From the NCBI GenBank assembly GCA_937136415.1, contig CAKZOK010000105.1:1-64000 (forward strand): a stretch of DNA of 64,000 bases, given 5' to 3'. This DNA is from an uncultured Cytophagales bacterium. GTDB taxonomy: Bacteria; Bacteroidota; Bacteroidia; Cytophagales; Bernardetiaceae. Shown here piece after piece: positions 51,339-59,961 of the stretch. The notes under the pieces are model-generated. The model ran no database searches and had not been told where the DNA came from. It saw nothing but the letters and a program-made list of their open reading frames with translations. Position 1 is the stretch's first letter. Each line of letters starts with the position of its first letter. The translations under genes were made by a program, and so were the position numbers.

Positions 51339-51522
51339 GTTGTTGGTCTTTAGTTTCGGCTTGCCGTTACGGTGACCAACAACAGAAATAACGCACAGAA
51401 CTAAGGCAAAATATTCTATTTTTTATTTTGAATCAATGAGAATTTTGAAAGTAAGTTGATAAATTTATAGGTGTATTTTTTGTTGGTCATCACAACGGCA
51501 AGCCGAAGTTAAAGACCAACAA
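51339..51522. mobile_element. Twin-hairpin inverted repeat element
   Basis: Two hairpins with GTTGTTGGTC/GACCAACAAC arms (51339-51383 and 51480-51522) are reverse-complementary to each other over their length, including CGGCTTGCCGT / ACGGCAAGCCG. They enclose about 95 bp without coding potential. Confidence 0.6.
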
Positions 51523-51683
51523 AGGCGAGAAATTATTGTCAAAGAATATCTATCTCACAAGATTGTTTTTACAAATGATGGTTGGTTTATGTATCACTCA
51601 AAAGGGTAATCAAAAACTTTTTAGAAACTTTTTAGTTATCACTTTTTAATGATAAATTTAAAAAAAATAAAAATAGAGTTGCT

Positions 51684-52307
51684 ATGAAAAACATAATAAA
51701 TAAAATAAAATGGGTAGTTGGTTTATTATTTATATTTTTATTAATTCTAGCAACTAATTTAATGGATAGAAATCATATAAAAAATATAAGAACTTCTGTT
51801 ACAACAATGTATAAGGATAGATTAATTGTAAAAAATTTGATTTATACTATCTCTAAACTTAAAGAAGAAAAAAAGATTGCTTTTTTTATCTCTAATGCTG
51901 ATTTTTATATCAAAAAAAATGCAGCTACAAATGATTCTATTTATAAACTAATTGACAAATTTGGAAGTACTCAACTTACTTCAAATGAAAAAAAATACTT
52001 AGAAAGACTGCATAATAATTTTCAAAAATTAGAAAATTTAGAAAACCAAGTTCTCAATAATAAAAATATTTTGAAAGATGAAGAATGGAGAAATAAAGTA
52101 GAAACTCAACTTTTACGTTTGAGAAAAAACCTTGATTTTTTGTCTGAAATTCAGCTTGATGAAGGCAAAAGAGAACTTGTTAGAGTAAACAGAGATTTTA
52201 ATACAATAGATTTATTTACCAATATCGAAATTGCTTTTCTTGTTGTAATTGGTATTATTGCCCAAATAATTATTTTATATCCTGTCAAAAAAGAAAAAGA
52301 AATGTAA
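51684..52307 (+). CDS. Orphan four-helix-bundle (4HB_MCP) sensor protein
   Basis: In this 207-aa protein a membrane helix (residues 10-27) and a second near the C-terminus (about 180-198) enclose a helical periplasmic domain of about 150 residues that resembles the 4HB_MCP ligand-binding domain of chemoreceptors. No HAMP, kinase or MCP signalling domain follows: the protein ends ILYPVKKEKEM. It may signal through a partner or be the remnant of a larger receptor. No che gene is nearby. Confidence 0.6.
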   Translation: MKNIINKIKWVVGLLFIFLLILATNLMDRNHIKNIRTSVTTMYKDRLIVKNLIYTISKLKEEKKIAFFISNADFYIKKNAATNDSIYKLIDKFGSTQLTSNEKKYLERLHNNFQKLENLENQVLNNKNILKDEEWRNKVETQLLRLRKNLDFLSEIQLDEGKRELVRVNRDFNTIDLFTNIEIAFLVVIGIIAQIIILYPVKKEKEM

Positions 52308-52542
52308 TTTTTTATATTAAAAATTTTGACCTAAAAAAGCTGTTTTTTCCTTCTAGCTCTTCCCTTTAATTATTTTTAATTATTAATTTTTGTCCGTAAT
52401 TTTTAAAAACCAATCTCTTAAGTATTACAATATTTTTTGTTTTGCTGCAATTCTTTCAAAACCATTATTCAAAAAAGTTGCTTATCTTAGCTTTTATAAT
52501 CATTAAAAAAATCAACAAAAAGATTTATTAAAAATATATTCT

Positions 52543-54297
52543 ATGAAAGCAATTTTGGTAACTGGTGGTGCTGGTTTTATTGGTTCTAATTTTATTCCTT
52601 ATTTTTTAGAAACACACAAAAATTATAAAATAATTAATTTGGACTTGCTTACCTATGCAGGTAATTTGGATAATTTGAGTGAAATAGAAAATAATTCTCG
52701 CTACGAATTTGTGAAAGGAGATATTGTAAATAGGCAGCTTGTCGAACATCTTTTTACCAAACATGACATAAAAGGAGTGATTCATTTTGCTGCCGAATCG
52801 CACGTTGATAATTCTATTTCTGACCCAGAGGCTTTTGTCAGAACAAATGTTCATGGAACTTTTACACTCATTGATGTTGCTCGCAAATATTGGCAAGATG
52901 CTCCATTTTCATACAAAAAAGGCTATGAAAACACTCGTTTTCTTCACGTTTCGACAGACGAAGTATATGGAACATTAGGCGAAACTGGATTTTTTACAGA
53001 AACTACTCCTTATGCTCCCAATAGCCCATACAGTGCCTCAAAAGCAGGAAGTGATTTGATTGTCAGAAGCTATTTTCATACCTACGGATTTGATGTGGTA
53101 ATTACAAATTGCTCTAATAATTTTGGTGAAAAACAACATCACGAAAAACTTATTCCGACCATTATCCGAAAAGCTCTTACTGACCAAGCCATTCCAATTT
53201 ATGGAAATGGGCAAAATATCAGAGATTGGCTCTATGTTTTAGACCACGCCAAAGGAATCGATAAAGTATTTCAGGAAGGAAAAAAAGGCGATTCGTATAA
53301 TATTGGCTCAAATAACGAATGGAATAATTTGGATTTAGCCAAAAAAATCTGTTCGCTTTTGGATACAATTAAACCAAAAGAACAAGGAAAATATCAAGAT
53401 TTACTTACCTTTGTAAAAGACCGACCAGGGCATGATTTGCGTTATGCTATTGATTCTTCAAAAATAGAAAATGAATTGAATTGGAAGGCTGATACTGATT
53501 TTGATACAGCACTTACAAAGACAATTAAGTGGTATATTGATTTGTATAATTCTGAAAAATTTAATTCTGAGCCTAAAAAAGAGAAAATCAAAACAGTAGA
53601 GGCAGAAGAAATTAAACCACAATCAAAGCAAGAAAACCAACAAAAAGAAGAACCAGTCATAGAGCTAGAAACAAAGCCTATTTCAGAATCAAAAACAGAA
53701 GAAAAACACGTCTATAAGACTACATTTGCCACAAATAAATATGACAAAATTTTTGATACTGCAAATCTAAATGAGTCTTTGGAAGCTCTAGCAGAGGTAA
53801 AAGCTGCCATTATTCGTACTAGAAAAGATTATGAATTTTATCAAGAAAAAGAAAAAGATGCTGAAAATAAAGCAAAGCGAATAATTGCAAAGGCACAAGA
53901 GGGAACTTTGGAATGGAATGAGGCAAATAATCTTGCCATGGAACTCCTAAAAGAACAAGAACGCTCCAAACAAATGGCTGATGGCGCACTCAACCAGCTT
54001 GCAGAATTAGGAAAATTACAAGATAAAATCGAAAAACATTCTCAAACTGTAAAGTCTATCAAAGAAAAACAGCGTGTCAAAATGCCTGATTCTTCAGAAA
54101 CAATTTCCATGATAGAGCGAATGAAAGCCAAAATTCAGAAAGATGAAGTGTTAGGAGATTTATATGAAGATTTTGGAAAAGATACTGCCAAAAATGACCC
54201 TTTATTGAATGATAAAGTAAATAAAGCTCTAGGAATTGACCCAGAAAAAGATGCCCTAAATGCACTCAAAAATAAATTAGGAATGGATAAAAAATAA
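52543..54297 (+). CDS. rfbB: dTDP-glucose 4,6-dehydratase fused to C-terminal coiled-coil domain
   Basis: In this 584-aa protein residues 1-340 are a complete RfbB: NAD site GGAGFIGSNF, catalytic STDEVYG and YSASKA, NNFGEKQHHEKLIPTII, and DRPGHDLRYAID. It makes dTDP-4-keto-6-deoxyglucose, the precursor of rhamnose and other deoxysugars. A charged linker (340-400) joins a C-terminal coiled coil (about 405-584: EALAEVKAAIIRTRKDYEFYQEK ... KEQERSKQMADGALNQLA) that resembles PspA/IM30-type helices. RfbB is normally about 350 aa, so this extension is unusual. rfbA, rfbC and rfbD are not adjacent. Confidence 0.87.
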   Translation: MKAILVTGGAGFIGSNFIPYFLETHKNYKIINLDLLTYAGNLDNLSEIENNSRYEFVKGDIVNRQLVEHLFTKHDIKGVIHFAAESHVDNSISDPEAFVRTNVHGTFTLIDVARKYWQDAPFSYKKGYENTRFLHVSTDEVYGTLGETGFFTETTPYAPNSPYSASKAGSDLIVRSYFHTYGFDVVITNCSNNFGEKQHHEKLIPTIIRKALTDQAIPIYGNGQNIRDWLYVLDHAKGIDKVFQEGKKGDSYNIGSNNEWNNLDLAKKICSLLDTIKPKEQGKYQDLLTFVKDRPGHDLRYAIDSSKIENELNWKADTDFDTALTKTIKWYIDLYNSEKFNSEPKKEKIKTVEAEEIKPQSKQENQQKEEPVIELETKPISESKTEEKHVYKTTFATNKYDKIFDTANLNESLEALAEVKAAIIRTRKDYEFYQEKEKDAENKAKRIIAKAQEGTLEWNEANNLAMELLKEQERSKQMADGALNQLAELGKLQDKIEKHSQTVKSIKEKQRVKMPDSSETISMIERMKAKIQKDEVLGDLYEDFGKDTAKNDPLLNDKVNKALGIDPEKDALNALKNKLGMDKK

Positions 54298-54312
54298 ATT
54301 ATTTACTTTCTT

Positions 54313-54355
54313 AAAAAAATGGCATTTTATTTTAAAAATAGAATGCCATTTTTTT
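54313..54355 (+). terminator. Rho-independent terminator
   Basis: AAAAAAATGGCATTTTATTTT pairs with AAAATAGAATGCCATTTTTTT 16 bp after the rfbB stop. Confidence 0.85.
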
Positions 54356-54454
54356 GTATAATAAAACCTTCTTAGTTTTTTGCTGTTATTTATTTATCTA
54401 CACATAAAAACAAAAACTTTATTATTATTTTTACAAAATTAATTATTTGTTTTT

Positions 54455-55519
54455 ATGCCAACTCCTCCAAAAAAATCTAATCAAGACTATATTGCTGCAC
54501 CTCCCAAAAGCATAGTCAAAACAATTTGGAAAGTATTCAGAAAAGTAAAAAAAACTACTTCGCAAGCAAACAGCATTCTTAATGGCTCTCTCGGAGATAA
54601 ATTTCAAGAGTATTCAATTTTGAAACCTTTGGATATTAAAATGAATTTTTATCATCGTCAAAGCCCTCTCAAATTAGACAAAGAAAGTCTAAAAAAACGT
54701 TCGAATTATTCATACAATGACAAACCAGTTTCGAATAAAATTTGTATTCTTATTCACGGACTCATCTACAACGAATCAGCTTGGCAATTTAAAGATAGAA
54801 GTGATTATGGTAAAAAATTAGAAGACGATTTTGGATTTACTCCTTTTTATCTTCGTTATAATACAGGCTTGCATATTTCGGATAATGGACAAGAATTAGC
54901 TATTTTATTAGAAGAATTATATCAAAATTATCCTACCAAAACAGAAGAAATTTATTTTATTTGTCATAGTATGGGAGGGCTTTTGATGCACAGTGCTGCC
55001 TATTATGCACAAGAGAATGGGTTTGAATGGGTCAAAAAAGCGAAAAAAGTATTTTTATTAGGCACACCTCATCTGGGTTCTTTCTTTGAGCGTTTTGCAA
55101 ATGTTACAACTAATATTTTGCAGCGTGTCCCCAACTGGCACACTCGTTTGGTGGGTAAGGTAATTAATCTTAGAAGTGCTGGAATAAAAGATTTGCGTTA
55201 TGGTTATTTGAGAGAAGAAGATTGGAAAGATAAAAATCCAGATTCATTTTTAGAAAATACAAAAAATGAAGTTCCAAAGTTAGAATATGTAGAATATTTT
55301 ATTATTTCGGGAAGGCTTACCAAAGAAGAAACTCATTGGATAAATTTATTTTTTGGAGATATTTTGGTTAGTAAAAAGAGTGCAAATGCTCATTTTATAG
55401 ATGCTGAAAAAATTGATACTCAAAATGATAATTCAATTCAGTTTGCTGCAACACATCATTTCAAACTTCTGACAATGAACGAAGTTTATGAAAAAATTAA
55501 ATCTTGGATAGAAAGTTAG
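54455..55519 (+). CDS. Alpha/beta hydrolase, lipase/PGAP1-like
   Basis: In this 354-aa protein the alpha/beta hydrolase core has the oxyanion region CILIHGLIYNESAW, nucleophile elbow CHSMGGLLMHSA (catalytic Ser in GxSxG form HSMGG) and LLGTPHLGSFFERF. The catalytic His is probably in AATHHFKLL near residue 332. The N-terminus (PPKKSNQDYI...) is basic with no signal peptide. The pattern matches lipases and PGAP1/triacylglycerol-lipase-like esterases; substrate unknown. Confidence 0.82.
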   Translation: MPTPPKKSNQDYIAAPPKSIVKTIWKVFRKVKKTTSQANSILNGSLGDKFQEYSILKPLDIKMNFYHRQSPLKLDKESLKKRSNYSYNDKPVSNKICILIHGLIYNESAWQFKDRSDYGKKLEDDFGFTPFYLRYNTGLHISDNGQELAILLEELYQNYPTKTEEIYFICHSMGGLLMHSAAYYAQENGFEWVKKAKKVFLLGTPHLGSFFERFANVTTNILQRVPNWHTRLVGKVINLRSAGIKDLRYGYLREEDWKDKNPDSFLENTKNEVPKLEYVEYFIISGRLTKEETHWINLFFGDILVSKKSANAHFIDAEKIDTQNDNSIQFAATHHFKLLTMNEVYEKIKSWIES

Positions 55520-55549
55520 TATTAATGATTAAAGCATATTCATAAAAAA

Positions 55550-55660
55550 ATTGTCAGTAGTTGTGAGGTAACTCAAAACAACTCTGACAATAGTTTAACA
55601 CAAAAGCACTTATTTTTTCCAACTATTGATAACCTTTAAAAAAGAGTATCAATAGTTGAA
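55550..55660. terminator. Two hairpins between convergent genes
   Basis: TTGTCAG...AGTTGT pairs with ACAACT..CTGACAA (about 55550-55588), and CAACTATTGATA pairs with TATCAATAGTTG (about 55619-55659). Neither has a strong T tract, so their role as terminators is uncertain. Confidence 0.5.
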
Positions 55661-55691
55661 AGGTTACATAATACATGAAAGCAAAATTATT

Positions 55692-57971
55692 CTAATTTTC
55701 ATCTTCATCTTGCCTCATTACTTGCACTACGCCATCTAATTCTTTGACTTCTGTAATCAATTTTTGTACTTGTTCTGTATTCAAGACACGCAAACGAACT
55801 TTTCCCTCAAAGACAGTTTCATTATTAATATCAAAACTAATTCCACAAATATTGACTTTGTTTTGGTTAGAAATAATACGAGTAACATCGTTTACAAGCC
55901 CCATTCTATCAGCTCCAATAATAGTCAAAAGCACCTCAAAAGTTTGGCTTTTTTGGCTTGACCAATTCACTGAAATAATTCTATTTCCATACGATGCCAT
56001 AATTGCGACAGCATTTGGGCAATCAGTTCTGTGAATACGAATACCTCTTCCACTTGTAGTCAATCCAAAAATATTATCTCCCGGAATTGGGTGGCAACAT
56101 TGCGACAAATGAAACTCTATTGTAGAATCTCCTCCAATCAAAAGAATATCATCTTTCTTTTTGGGTTTGATTCCTTTAGCTTCTTTTTTAGGTTTGATTT
56201 GAGCAGCTTTATAGCTTTCATTTTCTTCCCTAAATTTTTTGATTTGTGTATGTTCTATTTTTCCTTTTCCGACAGCATAATATAAATCAGAAGCATATTT
56301 GTAACCAAAATAATCTAAAAGTTGATTTACTGTTGTATCATTAAAATTAAGTTTGAGTTGTTTTAATTTTCTTTTTATGATACCTTTTCCGTCTTCAATA
56401 ACAGTTTTTTGATTTTTTTTGAGAGCCTGACGAATACACTGTTTGGATTTTGAAGTACGAACATAAGAGAGCCAATCTTCATTTACTTTTGTTTTGGACG
56501 AAACAACAACTTCTATTTGGTCGCCATTTTGAAGCTCATAATTTAGAGGAACAAGTTTATGATTTACCTTGCCTCCCATACAACGCTCCCCAATTTCAGA
56601 ATGAATATTAAAAGCAAAATCCAAGATGGTAGAACCTTGAGGCAATACCTTCAAATCTCCTTTTGGTGTAAAGACATAAATTTCATCACTAAAAAAATTA
56701 TTCTGAAATTCATCAATAAAGTCTAAAGCAGAAAGGTCTTTGTTTTCGATGCTTTCACGCACTCTAGCAATCCAACCTTCAATACTAGATTCACTTTTAT
56801 CTGTTCCTCCTTTGTATTTCCAGTGTGCTGCATAGCCTTTTTCGGCTATTTCGTCCATTCTGTGTGTTCGGATTTGAACCTCTACCCATTGCCCTCTTTT
56901 GCTCATAACGGTTGTATGAAGTGACTCATAACCTGTCGTTTTGGGTGCGCTAATCCAATCTCGCAAACGCTGAGGACTAGGCTGGTAAAAATCAGTTACG
57001 ACAGAATAAGTACGCCAACAGGCAGCTTTTTCATCTTCTCCTACTCCTGTATTTAGGATAAGACGAATAGCAAACAAATCATATACTTCATCAAAAGGAA
57101 TTTGTTGTTTGTGCATTTTCTTTTGAATAGAAGAAATTGATTTCATTCTACTTTTAATCTCAAAATCAAGTCCTTGTCGTGCTAGTTCTTCTTCAATAGG
57201 TTTTTTAAATTCATTGATAAAACGAGTACGTGAAGCCTTGGTTCTTCTGATATGCTCAACAATTTGGTCATATTCTTTTCTATTAGAATACTTCAACGAC
57301 AAATCATCTAGCTCCGAACGAATATTGTACAATCCCAAACGATGTGCAAGAGGTGCATAAATATATTGTGTTTCTGCTTTTATTTTGAGTTGTTTTGCGC
57401 TTGGCATACTTTCAAGGGTACGCATATTGTGCAAACGGTCAGCAATTTTGATAAGAACAACACGAATATCTTCCGAGATTGTTAGGAGTACTTTTCTAAA
57501 TGTTTCGGCTTGTTGAGATTTTTCTTGCCCAAACATATCACTAGGAACTTTGGTAAGCCCATCAATAATTTTGGCAACACGGCTTCCAAACTCTTTCTCC
57601 AATCTTGAAAGAGGAATATCCGAATCTTCTACTACATCGTGCAACAAAGCACAGATAATCGAAGTTGTTCCGAGTCCCATTTCCTCTACCACAATTCGTG
57701 CTACTTCAATAGGGTGAAAAATATAAGGCTCACCTGACTTTCTGCGTACATTTCCGTGTGCTTCTGTTGCTATTTGAAATGCTTTTTTTATTTTTTTTGA
57801 ATCATCGCCTTGCATATAAGGGCGAGCTAATCGCATCAAATGACGATAACGCTGCAAAATCTCAGCTTTTTCTTTTTTTTCTCTTTCTAGTTTTTGTTCT
57901 TGAGTAAGTTCTTCTTGTTTTTTTTCTGGAGTTTTATTGGGAATTTCTATTCCCTTTTCTGGTATAGACAT
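55692..57971 (-). CDS. rsh: Bifunctional (p)ppGpp synthetase/hydrolase (Rel/SpoT)
   Basis: The 759-aa Rel has all domains. The HD hydrolase has FHPIEVARIVVEEMG and LLHDVVEDS. The synthetase (about 250-370) has RMKSISSIQKKMHKQ, the Mg2+/substrate loop FDEVYDLFAIRLIL and YAAHWKYK. TGS (YVFTPKGDLKVLPQGST), a helical/zinc-finger-like segment (HLSQCCHPIPGDNI) and ACT at the end complete it. It makes and removes the stringent-response alarmone and binds ribosomes in starvation. It is divergent from the NUDIX gene. Confidence 0.94.
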   Translation of the reverse strand: MSIPEKGIEIPNKTPEKKQEELTQEQKLEREKKEKAEILQRYRHLMRLARPYMQGDDSKKIKKAFQIATEAHGNVRRKSGEPYIFHPIEVARIVVEEMGLGTTSIICALLHDVVEDSDIPLSRLEKEFGSRVAKIIDGLTKVPSDMFGQEKSQQAETFRKVLLTISEDIRVVLIKIADRLHNMRTLESMPSAKQLKIKAETQYIYAPLAHRLGLYNIRSELDDLSLKYSNRKEYDQIVEHIRRTKASRTRFINEFKKPIEEELARQGLDFEIKSRMKSISSIQKKMHKQQIPFDEVYDLFAIRLILNTGVGEDEKAACWRTYSVVTDFYQPSPQRLRDWISAPKTTGYESLHTTVMSKRGQWVEVQIRTHRMDEIAEKGYAAHWKYKGGTDKSESSIEGWIARVRESIENKDLSALDFIDEFQNNFFSDEIYVFTPKGDLKVLPQGSTILDFAFNIHSEIGERCMGGKVNHKLVPLNYELQNGDQIEVVVSSKTKVNEDWLSYVRTSKSKQCIRQALKKNQKTVIEDGKGIIKRKLKQLKLNFNDTTVNQLLDYFGYKYASDLYYAVGKGKIEHTQIKKFREENESYKAAQIKPKKEAKGIKPKKKDDILLIGGDSTIEFHLSQCCHPIPGDNIFGLTTSGRGIRIHRTDCPNAVAIMASYGNRIISVNWSSQKSQTFEVLLTIIGADRMGLVNDVTRIISNQNKVNICGISFDINNETVFEGKVRLRVLNTEQVQKLITEVKELDGVVQVMRQDEDEN

Positions 57972-58338
57972 ATCTTTTCAATAAAGTAAAATTTAATTTT
58001 ATAGGAGTTATTAGTTTGTGTGTTTTGTATTTTTATATCTATAAAAATAGATAAGTTGCTAAACTAATTTACTCATTTTATTTCATATATTCTAACTCTA
58101 TGGAAAAAAAATATAAACTCATAGATTAATTTTGTTGTACTGGTTGGTAAGCAATATCTCAAAACAAAATCCATTTTTATTTCTTTTTTTATATAAAATT
58201 GTACTATAACTATTTTTTAAGAAAAAATGCTAGTCTAAAAGCTATTTTTTTTGCACTTTTGTAGTATATAATTTTTAGTTTTTAATCGTTGAGTTCAAAA
58301 CTTCTTTAATTTATCTTCATCAAAAAAATAAAAAATCG
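57972..58338. other. Divergent intergenic region between Rel and NUDIX genes
   Basis: AT-rich DNA of 367 bases; no gene or repeat supported. Confidence 0.4.
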
Positions 58339-58935
58339 ATGCGCATTTTTGTTCAAAATAATTATTTAGAGTTTGTTAATGAATATCCTGAAGTAACAGG
58401 AGGGCGTATTTTACAAACTGAAAAAATAAAAGATAGCTATAAACTTTATCTTTCTCTCAAAACTCGTACAGATTTTACGAGAGCCTATATCAAAACAGAT
58501 GACATAGAAAAATCATTTGAGGAGTTTGCCAAAAAATTCAAAATTAGAGAAGCAGCAGGGGGATTGGTGATGCGTGATACTCTTCAGCTTTGGATTTTTA
58601 GAAATGGAAAATGGGATTTGCCCAAAGGACACCTAGAAGACAATGAAACCAATGCAGAAGCTGCTCTCAGAGAAGTAGAAGAAGAGTGTGGAATCAAAGC
58701 AGAAATTGTAAAAAAGCTACCCACAACTTATCATATTTATACTTATGAAGGCAAAGAAATTATCAAAAAGACCTACTGGTTTGAGATGAGTACAGAAGAT
58801 GAAAGCATTCCTCAACCCCAAATTGAAGAAGGAATAGAAAAGGTTACTTGGTTAAAAGAAATCGAAATTCCTTATATTCTCAACAATACGTGGGCTTCAA
58901 TAGAGTATTTGCTTTCTCAAATTATTGAGTTTTAA
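58339..58935 (+). CDS. NUDIX hydrolase
   Basis: In this 198-aa protein the NUDIX box is complete (GHLEDNETNAEAALREVEEECGI) with the catalytic Glu pair. An N-terminal domain of about 70 residues precedes it, a layout seen in several Bacteroidota NUDIX proteins. It hydrolyses a nucleoside diphosphate linked to a moiety X; the substrate cannot be told. Confidence 0.92.
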   Translation: MRIFVQNNYLEFVNEYPEVTGGRILQTEKIKDSYKLYLSLKTRTDFTRAYIKTDDIEKSFEEFAKKFKIREAAGGLVMRDTLQLWIFRNGKWDLPKGHLEDNETNAEAALREVEEECGIKAEIVKKLPTTYHIYTYEGKEIIKKTYWFEMSTEDESIPQPQIEEGIEKVTWLKEIEIPYILNNTWASIEYLLSQIIEF

Positions 58936-59123
58936 AAAAGTTCCTTTTTAAGATGTTTTTGTTTTATTCAGAATAAAAACAAATAAGAAGATATAATGTA
59001 AATAATTGATAATTATGGAATTAATAAATATGTAGTGGGGTTATGAGGTAGTTAATTTATTCAAAATAAAATCAGAATAGATTAGCATTAATAAAATCCT
59101 ATTCAATTTTAACTACTATTATT

Positions 59124-59486
59124 ATGACTGCTTTATTTACCAAAAAACAGAAAACTCAAAATCAATCTAAAGTTTCTCAAAAATTCAAAACAACAAAAGA
59201 ATTTATTGATAATCTACATCTTCAAAAAGATGCGCATGAAAAAAAATTCTTTGAGTACGAACAAGAACTCGCCAGAGTACAATATCGCATTTTGGAAATT
59301 AGAAACCATCAGAAACATCACCGAGAGAAGATATTTGCTTTAACCAAAGAAATCTCAAAGCATAATAAACCCAAACCAGCAAAACCAAAATACAACTATA
59401 CCAGTTTTTATGTTTTTGCAGGGCTTTTAATTGCTGTCTTTATGGCTGCTTTGTATTTCATTTTTACAAATTTTATTGCTCTCTAA
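59124..59486 (+). CDS. Hypothetical coiled-coil protein with C-terminal membrane anchor
   Basis: This 120-aa protein has a basic, Lys-rich N-terminus and a coiled coil (about 28-75). A membrane helix (about 92-115, SFYVFAGLLIAVFMAALYFIFTNF) follows. Tail-anchored topology is likely. No family is recognised. Confidence 0.6.
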   Translation: MTALFTKKQKTQNQSKVSQKFKTTKEFIDNLHLQKDAHEKKFFEYEQELARVQYRILEIRNHQKHHREKIFALTKEISKHNKPKPAKPKYNYTSFYVFAGLLIAVFMAALYFIFTNFIAL

Positions 59487-59506
59487 ATTGATAATTCTAT
59501 AAATAA

Positions 59507-59557
59507 ACAAAACCTTATTCAATCCGTATTTTTCGGTTTTGAATAAGGTTTTTTTTA
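59507..59557 (+). terminator. Rho-independent terminator
   Basis: AAAACCTTATTCAA pairs with TTGAATAAGGTTTT and is followed by T residues. Confidence 0.88.
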
Positions 59558-59961
59558 TAAAAAAAAGTTATCCACAAAATTTAATATTATTTTTTTTTAC
59601 TTCATTTTTGAAAGATAAATCAAAAATTACAAATTATTTTTTAGCAAAATTTCATAACAAAAAGCTATTTTTAATAACAAATTTTCAATAGAGTTGGTTT
59701 TTTATGTGTTTGATTTATAAGAACTATTCCAAAATCCTTTCTCAACAAAAGTTAAAGTTTGGCGTTATTAGCAAAGTAATCTTTCTTAGATTGAATCTAA
59801 ATAACTCAATTCTAAAATAAGATGCGTATTTTTGTATCAAAATCTAACAACATATTTTTAATTTGCTAATTATCAACTATTTAACCGTTTTTGTACAGTA
59901 GCATTTATTAACTAAAAAATACGTTTTTCCTCAAAATTAATTTATTTCAACCACTATATAT
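59558..59961. other. Upstream region of nrdA
   Basis: No gene is seen. TATTTTTG at 59827-59834 matches the -7 box but has no TTTG 19 bp upstream. CCACTATATATATG at the start codon recalls an NrdR box but has no partner box. Confidence 0.35.
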
